NCBI GenBank assembly: GCA_038363925.1
Contig: JAQQWL010000011.1
Span: 7,316,001-7,380,000, forward strand
Direction: 5' to 3'
DNA length: 64,000 bases
Source: Apiospora phragmitis
Lineage: Eukaryota > Ascomycota > Sordariomycetes > Amphisphaeriales > Apiosporaceae
Part shown: positions 48,503-60,400 of the stretch, in pieces
How the letters are laid out: each line of letters starts with the position of its first letter
How positions within the stretch are numbered: position 1 is the first letter of the stretch
Made by a program: the position numbers and the translations under genes
The notes under the pieces: generated by a model
Databases searched by the model: none
Seen by the model: only the letters and a program-made list of their open reading frames with translations
What the model was told of the DNA's origin: nothing

Positions 48503-51500
48503 CTGATGTGATATCCTGGGAGATCTGAAGAAAGTGGTAAAGATGTGGAATTATTCGAGTGAGTCCAGATTCGAAGGGGTTTGAAGCGGTGACGAAAGGG
48601 AAGTTGCGATCCTGTTGTGTCCCAGTGTGTCTGAAGGTTGTCACCATGTAGTTGATGCTATCTGGAAATTCGGTTGGCTAGGTAAGTGGTAAGTGGAAGT
48701 GTGGTGCTCTGGTTATTCTAGGGAACTTGGTGGGCTTTGAGAAATACTGGCGCTCTACCCCCGGGCGAAGATAGTATATTCAAAAGATTCAAGCTCGGGA
48801 AGTAGTGTGGGTTAAGTAGTGAGCGTCGTAGTTTTGTTTTTGTACAGGAAGCAGGAGGAGTGTCGCGGCCACCGTCGACCGCGGGGCAGCTGGTGTGTGA
48901 GTAGGTACACCCGAGATCTTCCCAACCTGCGAGCACTGTAGCTCCCCAAAGAAGCTAAGAGGTATGTAAGGTAGGTAGGGTAGGGGGTGTGTGCCCACAC
49001 TCGGCTAGGTATAAGAGGTCGGCACAGAAACAGGGGATGGAGGATGGGGGATGGAACTCTGTCGCTGCACAGCGATTCGGGTACCACAATCCCATTGATA
49101 GGCAGGCGTGGAATCTTCGACCTAATAATTCCCGCTTGAAATATATCCAATAAGGAAATCTGAATAATTCGCCAATGGTGGCATTTCGTTCGGTCCCCAT
49201 CTCTGCCTTCTGTACACACAAATTGCTACTTTGATACATATGATTGATGAACTCATTGCAGTGTAAGCTCAGGTCTCTATGGAATCGAATTTTCGTTCAA
49301 TTACTGACAAAGATACGAGATACCCAATACACCGGCGCGCGTATGATATACCAACATATATTACTGTTAGTACAGCAGCACCATGAGTTGGGCAAGTCAT
49401 CCTCTACTGTCGTGCATGGGAAAAACAGACAGGACGGGCAGGACGGGCAGGACGGGAGCCTTTTGGGGCAGGAAGAGAGGCGCAATCAAGGTAGGCAGGC
49501 AAAGCAGAGACCTGTCTAGTGATCACGGGGCACTGACTGGGCCTCCATCGTCTTGTACTTACCATTCCTTGGCTCTGGGGGAAAAAAGGAAGAAAAAAGG
49601 CACAGAGCTAGAGAGGTACACCTCCCCAGTTTCTATCAGCGAACCCTGGTGCGCCTGATCATAGCCTGTGCTCTAAAGCCCACGGAGATCGGTATTTATG
49701 CGGGCTGGGAGCCGCTAGCCGGGCCGGATACCTTCTTCGATTATTATTTTCCCTTTCCAATTTTAAATCTCAGCTTATATGCCTGTCTCTATCCGCTCCC
49801 AAATGGATGTGATAGTATGGTCCGGATGCAACACATTTGTATAAGACGAGAGACTAGCTCCGTGAAGACCAGTATCTGGTATCACGGGTTTTCTGCCATA
49901 AACAAAACCTCACTGTTACGGACTATGTATCGACTGGCTGGCTTTTGGCTGGAGCTGATGGTGTGTGTGCCAACATGTGGTGCTGCGCACTTGTGTAGCA
50001 GTCGACCCCTGCCTCCTCCAACCAGCTGGGCAAGGGTCTCGGGCCCTGTCGTGCTGTCAAGCCGGGATGTCAAGATGCGATTACACTCGCATCGGATCTG
50101 TTGTTCGATTTGCTTTTGTAATATGGTCACATTCCTTTTTGATACGGTAACCTAAGCCTTTTCTTATGTCGAAAAGACAAGACAGCGACCGCTAAGTATC
50201 CTTGGAGTATTGTTCTCTCGGTGGGCTGAGGCGCCATCCCATTCTTCTAGTTACCATCGCGTCGCCAGCGCCAAGGAAGCTGTGTGTTTCTTTTAGCAGA
50301 CACGTACGGGCAGGGCAAAACATATCACATACATACATGTAGCCAGTGGCTTTGACTGATGCGAAAACGGTCGAGGTGCTTGCGCGAGACGACACACACC
50401 ACGCGCATCAAGTAACTTATTGGCTGGACTACAACTGAAGACAACGATGACGGCTCTTCAACGTACAGAGAAATATGGCTACATGTACTTACATACCGTG
50501 TGTTTTGGTGGCCTTCGTTGATCCCATCTATGGTTATCCAATGAGTGCGCTACATATCGGATCAGACCAGATGAGCACCCCGGTTGTTCGTTTGTTTGTT
50601 GGTTCGTTCGATTCCTTGAAACTGTATCTAATAAACGACCAATTATCGAATGTACATTTAGTCGATCCTCCGTCCATGGAGTCTGGAGGGGTCTTCCCCC
50701 ACACGCGCTTGGCCCCGGGCATCGTTCCATCAATTACGGGGAGAGGGGCGTCTATGGAATTGCGTCGTCAGAAGCGCTTCTGAGAAGCGAACAGGGGAAC
50801 CCTTGTGCCCTTTGTTGGAACTTCTTCTTCATGGAAGAAGAAGGGGGAAAAAGTAAATGGCCCTGGAGTTAAATGGTCGATTCGGAGGTCCATGAAAAGT
50901 ACCTCTTTCAGACTCTCCCCTCTAAGTGACTCTGCCGCTAAGCAGTGATCTCCGTACCACTAATCCCGTCGTTGTGAGGGGCTATCCCTGCAGAGGCCCC
51001 GGGCAGTAAGTTAGGTATCTGTCATCTAGATTTCCACCCTTAAGGCTGGAGTCCCATAAGAGTGGACGGGACCTACGTGGTAGGCTTTACGTAGTAGTAA
51101 AAGCAGACTTAAAAGCAACATTCAGACTTCCGGATGGACCAAATAGATCGGGTTGGAACCAGCTGCAATTGACTTTTGTATCAGCCGCAAGCTGCTCTAG
51201 AAACAGCATTCACAAACACCTAAGGTTTCTAATCCTATTCTTGGCTCTTATGTACAACACGACGCCCTATGGCTTTAAGACGTTACTGTCTGAATGCGGG
51301 TACTATCTCCGGTCCCATAGCAACGGCACTGACGAAATCGCAGAGTCGAAGTGTACGACGACTACATGCGGGTGTGGCAAGAATTAAAACAGATAAGGCA
51401 GGCACTCATTGAAATATTCTGGATTGCAAACATACAGAGTGGAACGATGAGGACTGGTCATCCTGGACTTGACTATCTGCACATGGGCTTACATCAGCTT

Positions 51501-54500
51501 CGGTGGGTGTTTCTACAACGTTGTAGATTGGCGTCAAGGAGTGTGGTGCAGCTATCCCGTTGAGCCCCGGTTGGTTATCTACATGTACAAAAGAGCCGAC
51601 GACGCCTGGTCTCCATGTACCGCTTTTACCTCGCCCTAGACCATCATCAGTTGCGTGGGTGCCGGTATTGCTATACAAGACTACATATACCTACTCTTCG
51701 GGATGTGGTATGTAATGAAAATTTCCCTCTCAGTACCTAGATACATTGTTCCCCGCTATGGAGTTAGGAGGCAAGGCAGGTCAGCATCCATCCCGTCATC
51801 ACATGTGTGGTGGTTGTAATAAATCTGCATACAGTAGTACTGCCGTGCATGGTGACATACCTACACACACTACGCACAGTCGTAATTCCCAACTCGTCGA
51901 TGATTGTGAGAATGGAAAACTAAGCTCAGAACATTAAGCAAATGCTAGATAACGGGACGAATAGTATTTGGCTCATTCGCCTTAAGATGGCTTTTTGATG
52001 TACACCTACTCATCGACGACTTACAAACCTGTGCTGAGACAACGTCAGTTGATGTGTTGGTTGGATAGGTACATCGTTCCACTCTGACTTCTCTGGTCTA
52101 GGATCGTCCTTCGCCTTGCGCGTAACCTCCTGACTTGGGGAAGAGGTGGGGGAGGTAATGCCGGTAAGGTAAGGTCAAGTAGAATGGTATTGATAGAAGT
52201 ATATGTAGACAGGTATTTAGTAACGAACCTAAGGGTGTAGATATATGAACTGGGTGTACACCACCACGCTACTTAGATTCCTAGCGCGGGATCTCTTACT
52301 TGGACTTTGGATGACCTGGCATTTGATAGACAATTGACCAGGACAGGCTTGCCTTAGGACGCTAATCTGGGCAGTTGGCAACGGCGGGGTCGGTCTTTGT
52401 ACCTGGGACGTACTCGCATTTGATGTCTCGACGGGCAATGGTGATGCAGGCGGTGGTGGGGGGCTGGCTAGTGGTGCAGGTACGAGACATGGATGGGAGT
52501 GCACGCACATCAGAGGCCATCTTGAAGTGTGGCATACTCGTCAATACCACGACCAGGGTATCATGGGCGACTAGCCTCTGATCTGAGCCCGCCTTTGCGC
52601 TCTAAGCTATGGGGTGGATTGGCCGGCCTGCTGCTACAGGACATCAACATGCAATGCATACTTGCAACGTCATTGAAACATAAGTGGGAAGGAAGACTAG
52701 GGAAATAATATTGACACTTGAAACTTACAAGCCCGGAGGCTATGTGTACCCACTACACACCTTTCTACATATTGGCCGTGGCAGCCTAGAAACTCGGGAT
52801 GAAGTTCGAGGATCACCCGGTATCACCGCACCGGTTCCTCTTTCTCTCGTCCTCCTCAGCCGGCCGGCCGACCCCATTCGTTCTACAACAAACGCCACAT
52901 AGTACAAACCCGGCGCCTTCCAAGACTTTGGCCGGTTTTCTCCGACGTTGCGAAACCTTCCCGATGCAAGGCATTTTCCTGCTGGGAAAAGAACAGGAAT
53001 TTTCATCTTCCCCTAGGCGGCGACTTGGTGTTGTGCCGTAAGAAAAACCCAGGCTGAGACGGTCCCCTTTTCTACCGTATGGTCGACGACAGACATATCA
53101 CACTTCCAACCAAGGAACCAAGGTGACTGGTGGCTATTGTCCAGGCACTCGCCTTTTCAAGCGCCCCTTTCTCTCCTCCTTCATCTCGCGCCGTACGCTG
53201 GGTGATTCGCTCACAGTCGCGAGACAGGAGTGTCGATGTCGATTTGTATCTAACACTAATGGGCTTGTACGACGACACAGGCAGATGGCACTAAGCTCAT
53301 AATGGACCCAAATAACCGTCCCGCCCAGTGGCTTCCGTCGTGAATGCACATATCAGCCACCACGCCCTATCGGCAGCTGAACCCACACGGCTCTCGTCAA
53401 CGTTCGAGGTGGGGAGGAATGTACGTGCATGCCTGCATGCTATGAATCATGGCCAATACGTCCGACTCGACGAGGGGTGAAGTTGAGTGGCACCGCATAG
53501 CTTCAGCTGAACATAAGGCCCTTCTTCAACCCTGCCGTGCGTCTAGGAACCTGGGGCCACGAGTTCCAGGCAGGCTTATACGTAGTGTCGAAACCTTTCG
53601 TTCCCTCTGTATCACCGTCATAGGCGTGCTACGTTGCCTCTCAGCCGGTCGGTTTCTTTGGGTCCTTTAGCAAGCCCAATATAGCACGCCAGTCTCGGAG
53701 GTCGATAGCTGAGCATATCAGAGGCTCAGGTCAAATCAGAGTGCAGCAGACAAATGGACCCGCCAATAATCTGCCCGATATGCACTCAGCACTTGGTCTC
53801 GCCGTTCGCGCAGATATACCCAATTATTATCGAGCAAACTCATGGGTAATGTTCAGTAGAGCACTGGGCTGGCTGGTGATTGGACCTTCTTCCGCCCAAT
53901 GCCGGCTCGGTAAAGGCACGGACATTCAAGCAAGCCAAAGATCTCTCGTTGTCGTACCAAGACATAGATGAGCTTATGCAGCAGCCTTTATTTTGGGGGC
54001 AGCATGGTCAGACATGCTTGTCCTCTCATCGGAAGACCTACCCGCGCGGATCTCGCGACTGCTTGCGCGGCTGTAGCGTCATTCAACGACACCCCAGCTG
54101 GAGCCGACCTACCCCCCTCCACAACGGTCGAGGCTCGCAAACCACAGCATCGTTACACATACCGTCGCTTCGTCTAACCCAGACAACATCTGCCCACGCC
54201 GCGTCATCATGTTTGATGTATATTTGGGTAACGTAGCAGTTGGGTCCAATTTAAGCCACAGATCCACGATCTGAGTTCGTCACTATCTAATGATAGTCAC
54301 ATTTGGGCTACTCGATACAACAGGGGTATATCGAGATGCGCCATTACCCCGGTTCCTTTAAGGCTGAGTTTAATGTATCTATTCCAGGATTGCCCCGTTT
54401 CCAGAGACATACTTGAAAGCACCGATTGAGCTATTCGGCTAATTGTTGTTCTTGACAAGTGACGAAGCCAATTCCTTCGTCACTTGCTCTGGGTCGGATT

Positions 54501-55200
54501 GACGCCCCTTTTCGTCCCATGTCTTCAACAATGAATCTGCCTCGGTAGGTCTCTTCTTTCTTTCGGAGCCACATCCCATGGAGCAGTGGTGAGCAATAGT
54601 GATAGCTCGTATATGCAGTTTAGAAGTTCTATTTCAGAACAGCGCTGTGCTTCCACTGGCTACGGAAGCCGCTCTCCATAGCTCCTAGGAGACGAACCGA
54701 CGAACAGCCTGATGCCCATGTAGTGAAGGACGTCGCTCGTGAAAGCCAGTAGCATAGGGCCATATGAGTCGAAGACCATACATACAGAAGTCATGATACT
54801 CGAGTAGTCATTTTCAATTGCCTAGCCAGACTGTCCTTGGGTCGATCACTTTACCTACCTACTACGAGCCCCTGAAAGGCTCATGGTGACAAATACCGCC
54901 GGCCCATGACCCCATGGGGGATAAAGCGTGAAGACCACGGTTCCTCTGCATTGAAACCAGACGAGAAAACACCGCATGGCCAGGTTCAGGCATGAGTTAG
55001 GTTTGCTATCGAGGAGTGATGTTGGCTGTTGGTCGTCCTCGAAGTTTGCTGTAGCATGAAGATGAGTCACTAGCACACGGAGGAGTTGATTGATTGCCTT
55101 TTAAAACAGGCGTATGAACATCAGTATCTGCTTTGACGTTTGCAGCTTTGGGCCTTGTATGGCCGTCTCGGAGTTTGTATAAAGGACCTGTAGACCTCAG
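48503..55200. other. 6.7 kb gene-free region
   Basis: Only short frames without motifs are present (largest 200 codons at 49553-50155, no conserved feature). It contains a triple GGCAGGACG repeat at about 49434-49458, a CTTCTTCTTC/GAAGAAGAAG inverted repeat near 50824, and a perfect hairpin at 54456-54486. GC looks ordinary, so it does not resemble strongly RIP-mutated DNA. Confidence 0.5.
54456..54486. repeat. perfect 12-bp inverted repeat, 7-nt loop
   Basis: CAAGTGACGAAG (54456-54467) is exactly complementary to 54475-54486, with loop CCAATTC. No adjacent gene explains it. It could be a hairpin RNA element, a protein-binding palindrome or a MITE relic. Confidence 0.75.
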
Positions 55201-55279
55201 ATGAAGCACATCATTGACATCTACCTACCCAACAAAGGGCCCGTACGCATCGCAAAATTCCCATCAACCATCTCACGCT

Positions 55280-56077
55280 ATGTTAGTCTACGAGCTACCT
55301 GAATCTAGATCCTTCTTTTCACCGTCACATAATCCTGTCCAAGGCGTCGTGGTTGGTTCAAGCAATCAACCGCCAACCGCCACCAGCCGACAGGATAAGC
55401 ATCAACTTGCATTGGCAGCTATTCGGTGTGAAGTGGATAAGCTGGATGAGGCGCCTAAGCTGTCGCATAAGAAGAGGCTTGATTTCAAAGCAAACATAAT
55501 TACAAGAGAGGAAGTTAGAGAACAATTGGGGGTGTGGAAGGAGGCTGTCAAGCGCCGCGATGCAGCCCCCTGGATAAATCTGGCCCGCCCACTTACACAC
55601 AGACTCCAACTTCACCCGAACCAGGCTTCCTTCAGTGTCGACCAATATCTTAGGAAAGACAGCCCAGCGTTTGCGTCAAGGGCGGATGTCTCGCTCATCC
55701 ATCGTATATGTGCCATGGAAGCTCCCGAAGTCCGCCGATTCGAGTTCCCGGACTTTAATCTGATACGAGAAGGAATCAAACGGTTCAAGTATCTTTGGGG
55801 AACAGACGCCGAAAATGAACAGTACCTACCCGCAGTTGTAGCCATTCAGGGTGCTGCCGCTGTATGTCTGCAGTGCTTCTCCCTCCCTAGAGGGATTCAT
55901 CACTATTACCATCGCCATGGCCGCTGGCGCTCTTCCGCTTCCGCCCCTTTTACTACCAATGACCCGAGTTCTCCTCCTGTCATCGCACTCCTGGAAAGAC
56001 TGAAGCTTCGCGTGGCGAGCTCAGCTCCTGAATCTAGAGCCGCTGGAGCCATCGTCGGTGCAACCGTAGGTAAATAA
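55280..56077 (+). CDS. hypothetical protein, about 265 aa
   Basis: No family is recognised. The ATG at 55280 is the first in a frame open from about 55214. The product is mixed polar/helical: a Pro/Ser-rich start, a basic stretch (KLSHKKRLDFKANIITREE), aromatic and basic segments such as EFPDFNLIREGIKRFKYLW, and a small Ala/Gly-rich hydrophobic end (GAIVGATVGK). The end might be an intron donor (GTAGGT) leading into the Ala-rich frame at about 56290-56400, which would extend the protein; I cannot confirm this. Amino-acid composition, rather than motifs, supports coding. Confidence 0.5.
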   Translation: MLVYELPESRSFFSPSHNPVQGVVVGSSNQPPTATSRQDKHQLALAAIRCEVDKLDEAPKLSHKKRLDFKANIITREEVREQLGVWKEAVKRRDAAPWINLARPLTHRLQLHPNQASFSVDQYLRKDSPAFASRADVSLIHRICAMEAPEVRRFEFPDFNLIREGIKRFKYLWGTDAENEQYLPAVVAIQGAAAVCLQCFSLPRGIHHYYHRHGRWRSSASAPFTTNDPSSPPVIALLERLKLRVASSAPESRAAGAIVGATVGK

Positions 56078-56347
56078 TCTCGACTTATCTGAAGGGCACG
56101 GGGGGGGGTCTTGTGGGCCATGGGAGCGGCTGTTCTTGTTGTTGCTGTTGTTGGTAGTCCACCGCCCGAAAACTGCGATGGTACACCTGATATTGGGACG
56201 GTGGTGTCGACTACTAATCCAACTGTGGTTTTGCCGCGAGGGGTTTCAGACACTGTCAAAAGGCATCGGCGCGACCTGCCTCCCGGCAGGTATCGTAGCC
56301 GGGCGTCGGGATCTCCTCGTGTACGAGTCGGTCCAAGTTGTAGGCAG

Positions 56348-56371
56348 AGCAGCAGCAGCAGCAGCAGCAGG
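56348..56371. repeat. (AGC)8 trinucleotide repeat
   Basis: An uninterrupted AGC tract lies downstream of the hypothetical gene. In one plus-strand frame it would encode poly-Ala and in another poly-Ser. Its coding status is unclear. Confidence 0.85.
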
Positions 56372-57465
56372 GGCATCGGGCATCGAAGCCTTGCGAACTT
56401 CGGTTCTGTCGCGCGGCGGGAGTGGAAGCGACATCCCGGGGTCGTCTGGGCTTGGGCTTCAGCTTCAGGAGAATGATGGATCGTCGCGCCTGAAATTGAT
56501 GCATAGTCGCGACAACCGATTCTTGTGTGTTCTTCTCTCGTATTTCGTGAAACTGTGTGAGATATTCCTCTCTCTGCTGCTCTTCTCTCTTTCCGCTGCT
56601 GCTAGATCATCACTAGGAGTAGTAGATATATTCGGTAACAGGGAAAGTGAGAGAACCGAGAGCCCCGAATCTGGGGTCACCAGCAACTTAATGAAGGCAT
56701 AATAGCGGCGATGAGAGCTTTTGCATGAGATCCATAACTATCGCGGAGGCTGGCAAAAGACCTGCCTTCTCACCTCGAAGTAGGTCATCGCCCGAATTCC
56801 CCCTCTACCACCGCCTGGCTATCGTATATAGATCGCGCAGAAGCGGATATAGATCAGCACGGCCATCGAGAAGTTGCCGGTTGATCATTGCCAAACGTGA
56901 TGAAGAACAAATCGAGTAGACGGGCCGAATGGGAGATATCTAGGTATTTCCAGGAAAGGACAGCGTGTGAGAGCAGCCACACTCCTGTCAGGGCGCGGTT
57001 GTCCACCGATAAGCTTTTAATAACGTCATGGTAGGATTCCAAAGCACCCACGAGGACCATCTCTCATGTCTGCCATAAGAGTCCAGAGATTAGCCCAAAC
57101 CTTTCCTACTCGCGTGGAAGTGCCACTGAAATCATCGCATCAATTATAGTCATCAGCGGGAGCCAAGTACATCACATTGGCCCTCAATTAGCTGACCATG
57201 TCCCACACAGTTTACTGGTCTTTGAAATGTCAACATCAACGCTTGATTATATGTTATCTGTGGCATGAAGCATGGGCTGACATATCACAGTGTAGCCCAA
57301 ACCACTTGCCCGAATGCCATGCCCGTCGCACAATCCAAAGCCCTTAGGCTTCTATTTCCTCCTATCCAAAACTATATGACTCTAATGCGTGTAAAAGGTA
57401 CTCTTCTAGCATCTTTCAGCGTCTAGACCTTCCAATATTTCTAGTCAACCATCTCCCTTGTTTTC
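56372..57465. other. intergenic region downstream of DIM-2
   Basis: It contains the 3' flank of DIM-2 (minus) and of the hypothetical gene (plus), which converge here. No further gene is seen. Confidence 0.5.
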
Positions 57466-60400
57466 TCATCTCGAGTCTGCACTTTCCCGCAATTTCTTCG
57501 ACATAAACTCGGCCAGGAAAGGATTGGCACGTTTCTGGCCTCTTTCGTATGATGCACCGACATCATCGTTACCGTCAATACTAGTAGCAGGCGTGAGCTC
57601 GTAGAACCCCCGTGGCGTGTCCTTAAAGACCTTATCCTCATCAGACGACTCGGTGGTCGGATCTACGAGCTCCATTCTTTCGTTCGGCACGAGCTCGATC
57701 TCATCTGGCGTAGAGAGCCCACCTTCCTCTACCGACAGCCTTTCCCTGATATGATCCACGCTGCTTTGATGTGAAGGCTGTTCCCCGTCTTCCCAAAGAG
57801 TACCAAACCAAGCCTCGCGAATCGCCAGGCCAAGAGCAAGGGCAACATGCCGATCGACACTGTTGCCCACAATGTGCCATTGCGTGCTTGGCTTGCCCAG
57901 TACAACCTCATGGTCGAGGAAGCCTTGAGCTCGTCTGGCCTCCATAACCGAGAGAGGACGGGACTCATCCCAGTGATTGATCCTCCCAATTTTGGAGTCA
58001 GTCATGGAACACTTTGTTGTGATCGTTGGGAACAGATGGTTCGGATATACTCGGCCCCATCCTTGTGAATGAGGCCCGGTTCTCTGCTCACTTTTCCCTG
58101 TCTTCGAGTTGAACACTTTGCGGTCGATATCCCTCCTTTCGTCGCGGATTGGCCGTCCCTCTTCATCGTAGAACAATTTTCGAAAATTCATTTCCCATGG
58201 CCGTGTGGGAATGAGTTTGATTTGCTCTCTCAAATTGGCTGTGAACCCAAAAATTCTGTGGTCCGGCCATCCTACGCAGTAATCGGCCAAACCATCGTAG
58301 ATCCCTGGCAAGTCCTGAACAGCTTCCTGCGCACTGACAAACTTGAAGGGCGTAGGTCCGAAATAACGCTCGCCAAAAGGCAATCCGTTTGACATCTTGC
58401 CAAAACTTCTCTGTTTGGTCCCAGGAGGATGGGAGTGTGATGGGACAGGCGGTGTAGGCGCGCGCAGCCCCGGAGCCGTGAAGAGCAGAAACAATCGTAT
58501 GCGGCTTTGCGAGGAGCCAAATGACCAGGCCTCTAGTGGGAGTATCTGCACCTGATATCCGAGGCCGACGATAGCGCAGACAAGTTGTGAGAAGAAGCAA
58601 CTCTCTTTTTTGCTTTCCGGTTGCACGATTGAAGCAACGTTCTCGAGCAGGCCGTAATATGGGCGATAAATATCAATGAATGAAGCGAATGAGGCGATGA
58701 GTGACTGGTTCTTGCGTTGCTGTGGCGTGCTCTTATTATTTGTCAGTATGGAGAAGCCCTGGCAGGGTGAACCGCCCGAGATAAAGTGTACATCCCCAGG
58801 TTGCGGTGCGCCTTTCGCACCGGCGAGTGCTGCGTGAAGTAGATCATCCACCGAGCCAAGATATGGCGTGCAGCCAGGTTTGGAGTTCGCCATGTACGTA
58901 TGAATGGCCGTTGGGGACAAGTCGTTGGCCCATTTCATCTCAATGCCATCGCCACCTTCAAGCCCGCGACCATAATTTCCGCCGCCACAAAACAAATCTA
59001 ATCCTCTAAGCTTAGGCAGCTTTGTCGCATGATCTGGATGGTATCCTTGACGTAATGTTGGAGTATCACCATCACCCAGAGGTATATAGTGAACCCGGCC
59101 GTGTTCATCATGGACCTCCCTGTGGGTGATAAAGAAAGCGTCACCTGTCCCGCCACGATCGTATGGCGCGGTGATTTCTTCATCCAGTCTATCCAATTGT
59201 TCATTATAACGAAAGACACGTACTAAGCATCGTCGAGCAACCGCACCAAGTTTTGTCTCGACTAGCTGATCGGTGTATACCAGTTCGTTCGGAGGAGAAT
59301 CCGGTGCTGTGTTGTCTACCTCCTTTCGCCTCAAAAGTCGGCGCAGTCTCACCATTCGACGCTTGTTCTGCTTGAAAATTCCATCAACCTCGAAGGCTTG
59401 CAGATATTGGTGTCCGATGTCAGCGAGCACAGTATCTCCTGGATGATACAAGTTCTGGTCTGGCTGTCTTCCTTTTTTGTTGTGCGCACAGAACATATGA
59501 TTTTGCTCGAGTGACACCCATCTCTTATCATCCGCAAGGTAGGTTTGCCGAACAAACAGCCCGGAATCGGTAGGTGTTCCAAACCAATGGATGTCGTATT
59601 TCGCAATGACATCCTTTGCATCAACTTTCGCTGAGCCCTCGCAGTTGCATAGATCAGATAAAAATAGCTCGTTGCTAAAAGGATACTTCATCATGCCGCA
59701 AGGAGTGTCTCTAGGAGGGAATAACCAGATTACATCGAATGATCGAACTCCTTTAGACACGTGGACCTTTTGCACCAGACCGTACCACTTATGCTCTTCC
59801 TCTGAGTGATCCGACCTTCCGATTTTCCATTTCGTATCGGTTTCAGCTCCGTCAGGGGGCGTCGAGATAACATCCCCAGGCCGTATTGACTGTTCGAGTC
59901 CTTCATCAAATGTATCAACGGGAATGCTTCCCTCGAATGACCTGACTTTGCCATCTTCCCAGTACCGAGACGTTCCTTGTACCATTACGGTCTGGAGATC
60001 CTGAACAGTCGTTGCTAGGCTTGTCCGTTCGAGCACGTCTCTAAACGGCATATTCTTGAATACTTCGTATATATAAGGGGTGACAATGGTTTTCGCAACC
60101 TTCCCATCCTGTGCACGTTGCTTGTTCTGGTTCGTTGGATTGTCGTACTGTTCGGCATTGCTTCCTTCGTCTTCATCCCAGGTCTGCACTGCAGATGATA
60201 GGTTTGGTTTGTAAAATGTGCCACTGATCTCTTTCCAAAAATGATGTATCGGTGAACCTGGCCGCTCGTCACCTGCCCCAACAGCTTCTTTCCAAATGAA
60301 ATCCACGTTGGCAACCACTGCAGTTCGGAAGTCGTCACTGCCGTGTGCTGCAGCCCATGACTGGAACGCCCCCGATTCATTATGTTTGCGACAGAGGAAG

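Noticed and set aside
52378..52530. 51-codon minus-strand ORF starting MASDVRALPS with four cysteines
   Set aside because: It could be a small Cys-rich secreted protein exon, but no signal peptide or upstream exon could be placed.
56111..56702. Two plus-strand ORFs with Ala-rich or Ser-rich tracts over the AGC repeat
   Set aside because: The low-complexity repeat inflates openness; no start or splice link to the gene at 55280 could be shown.
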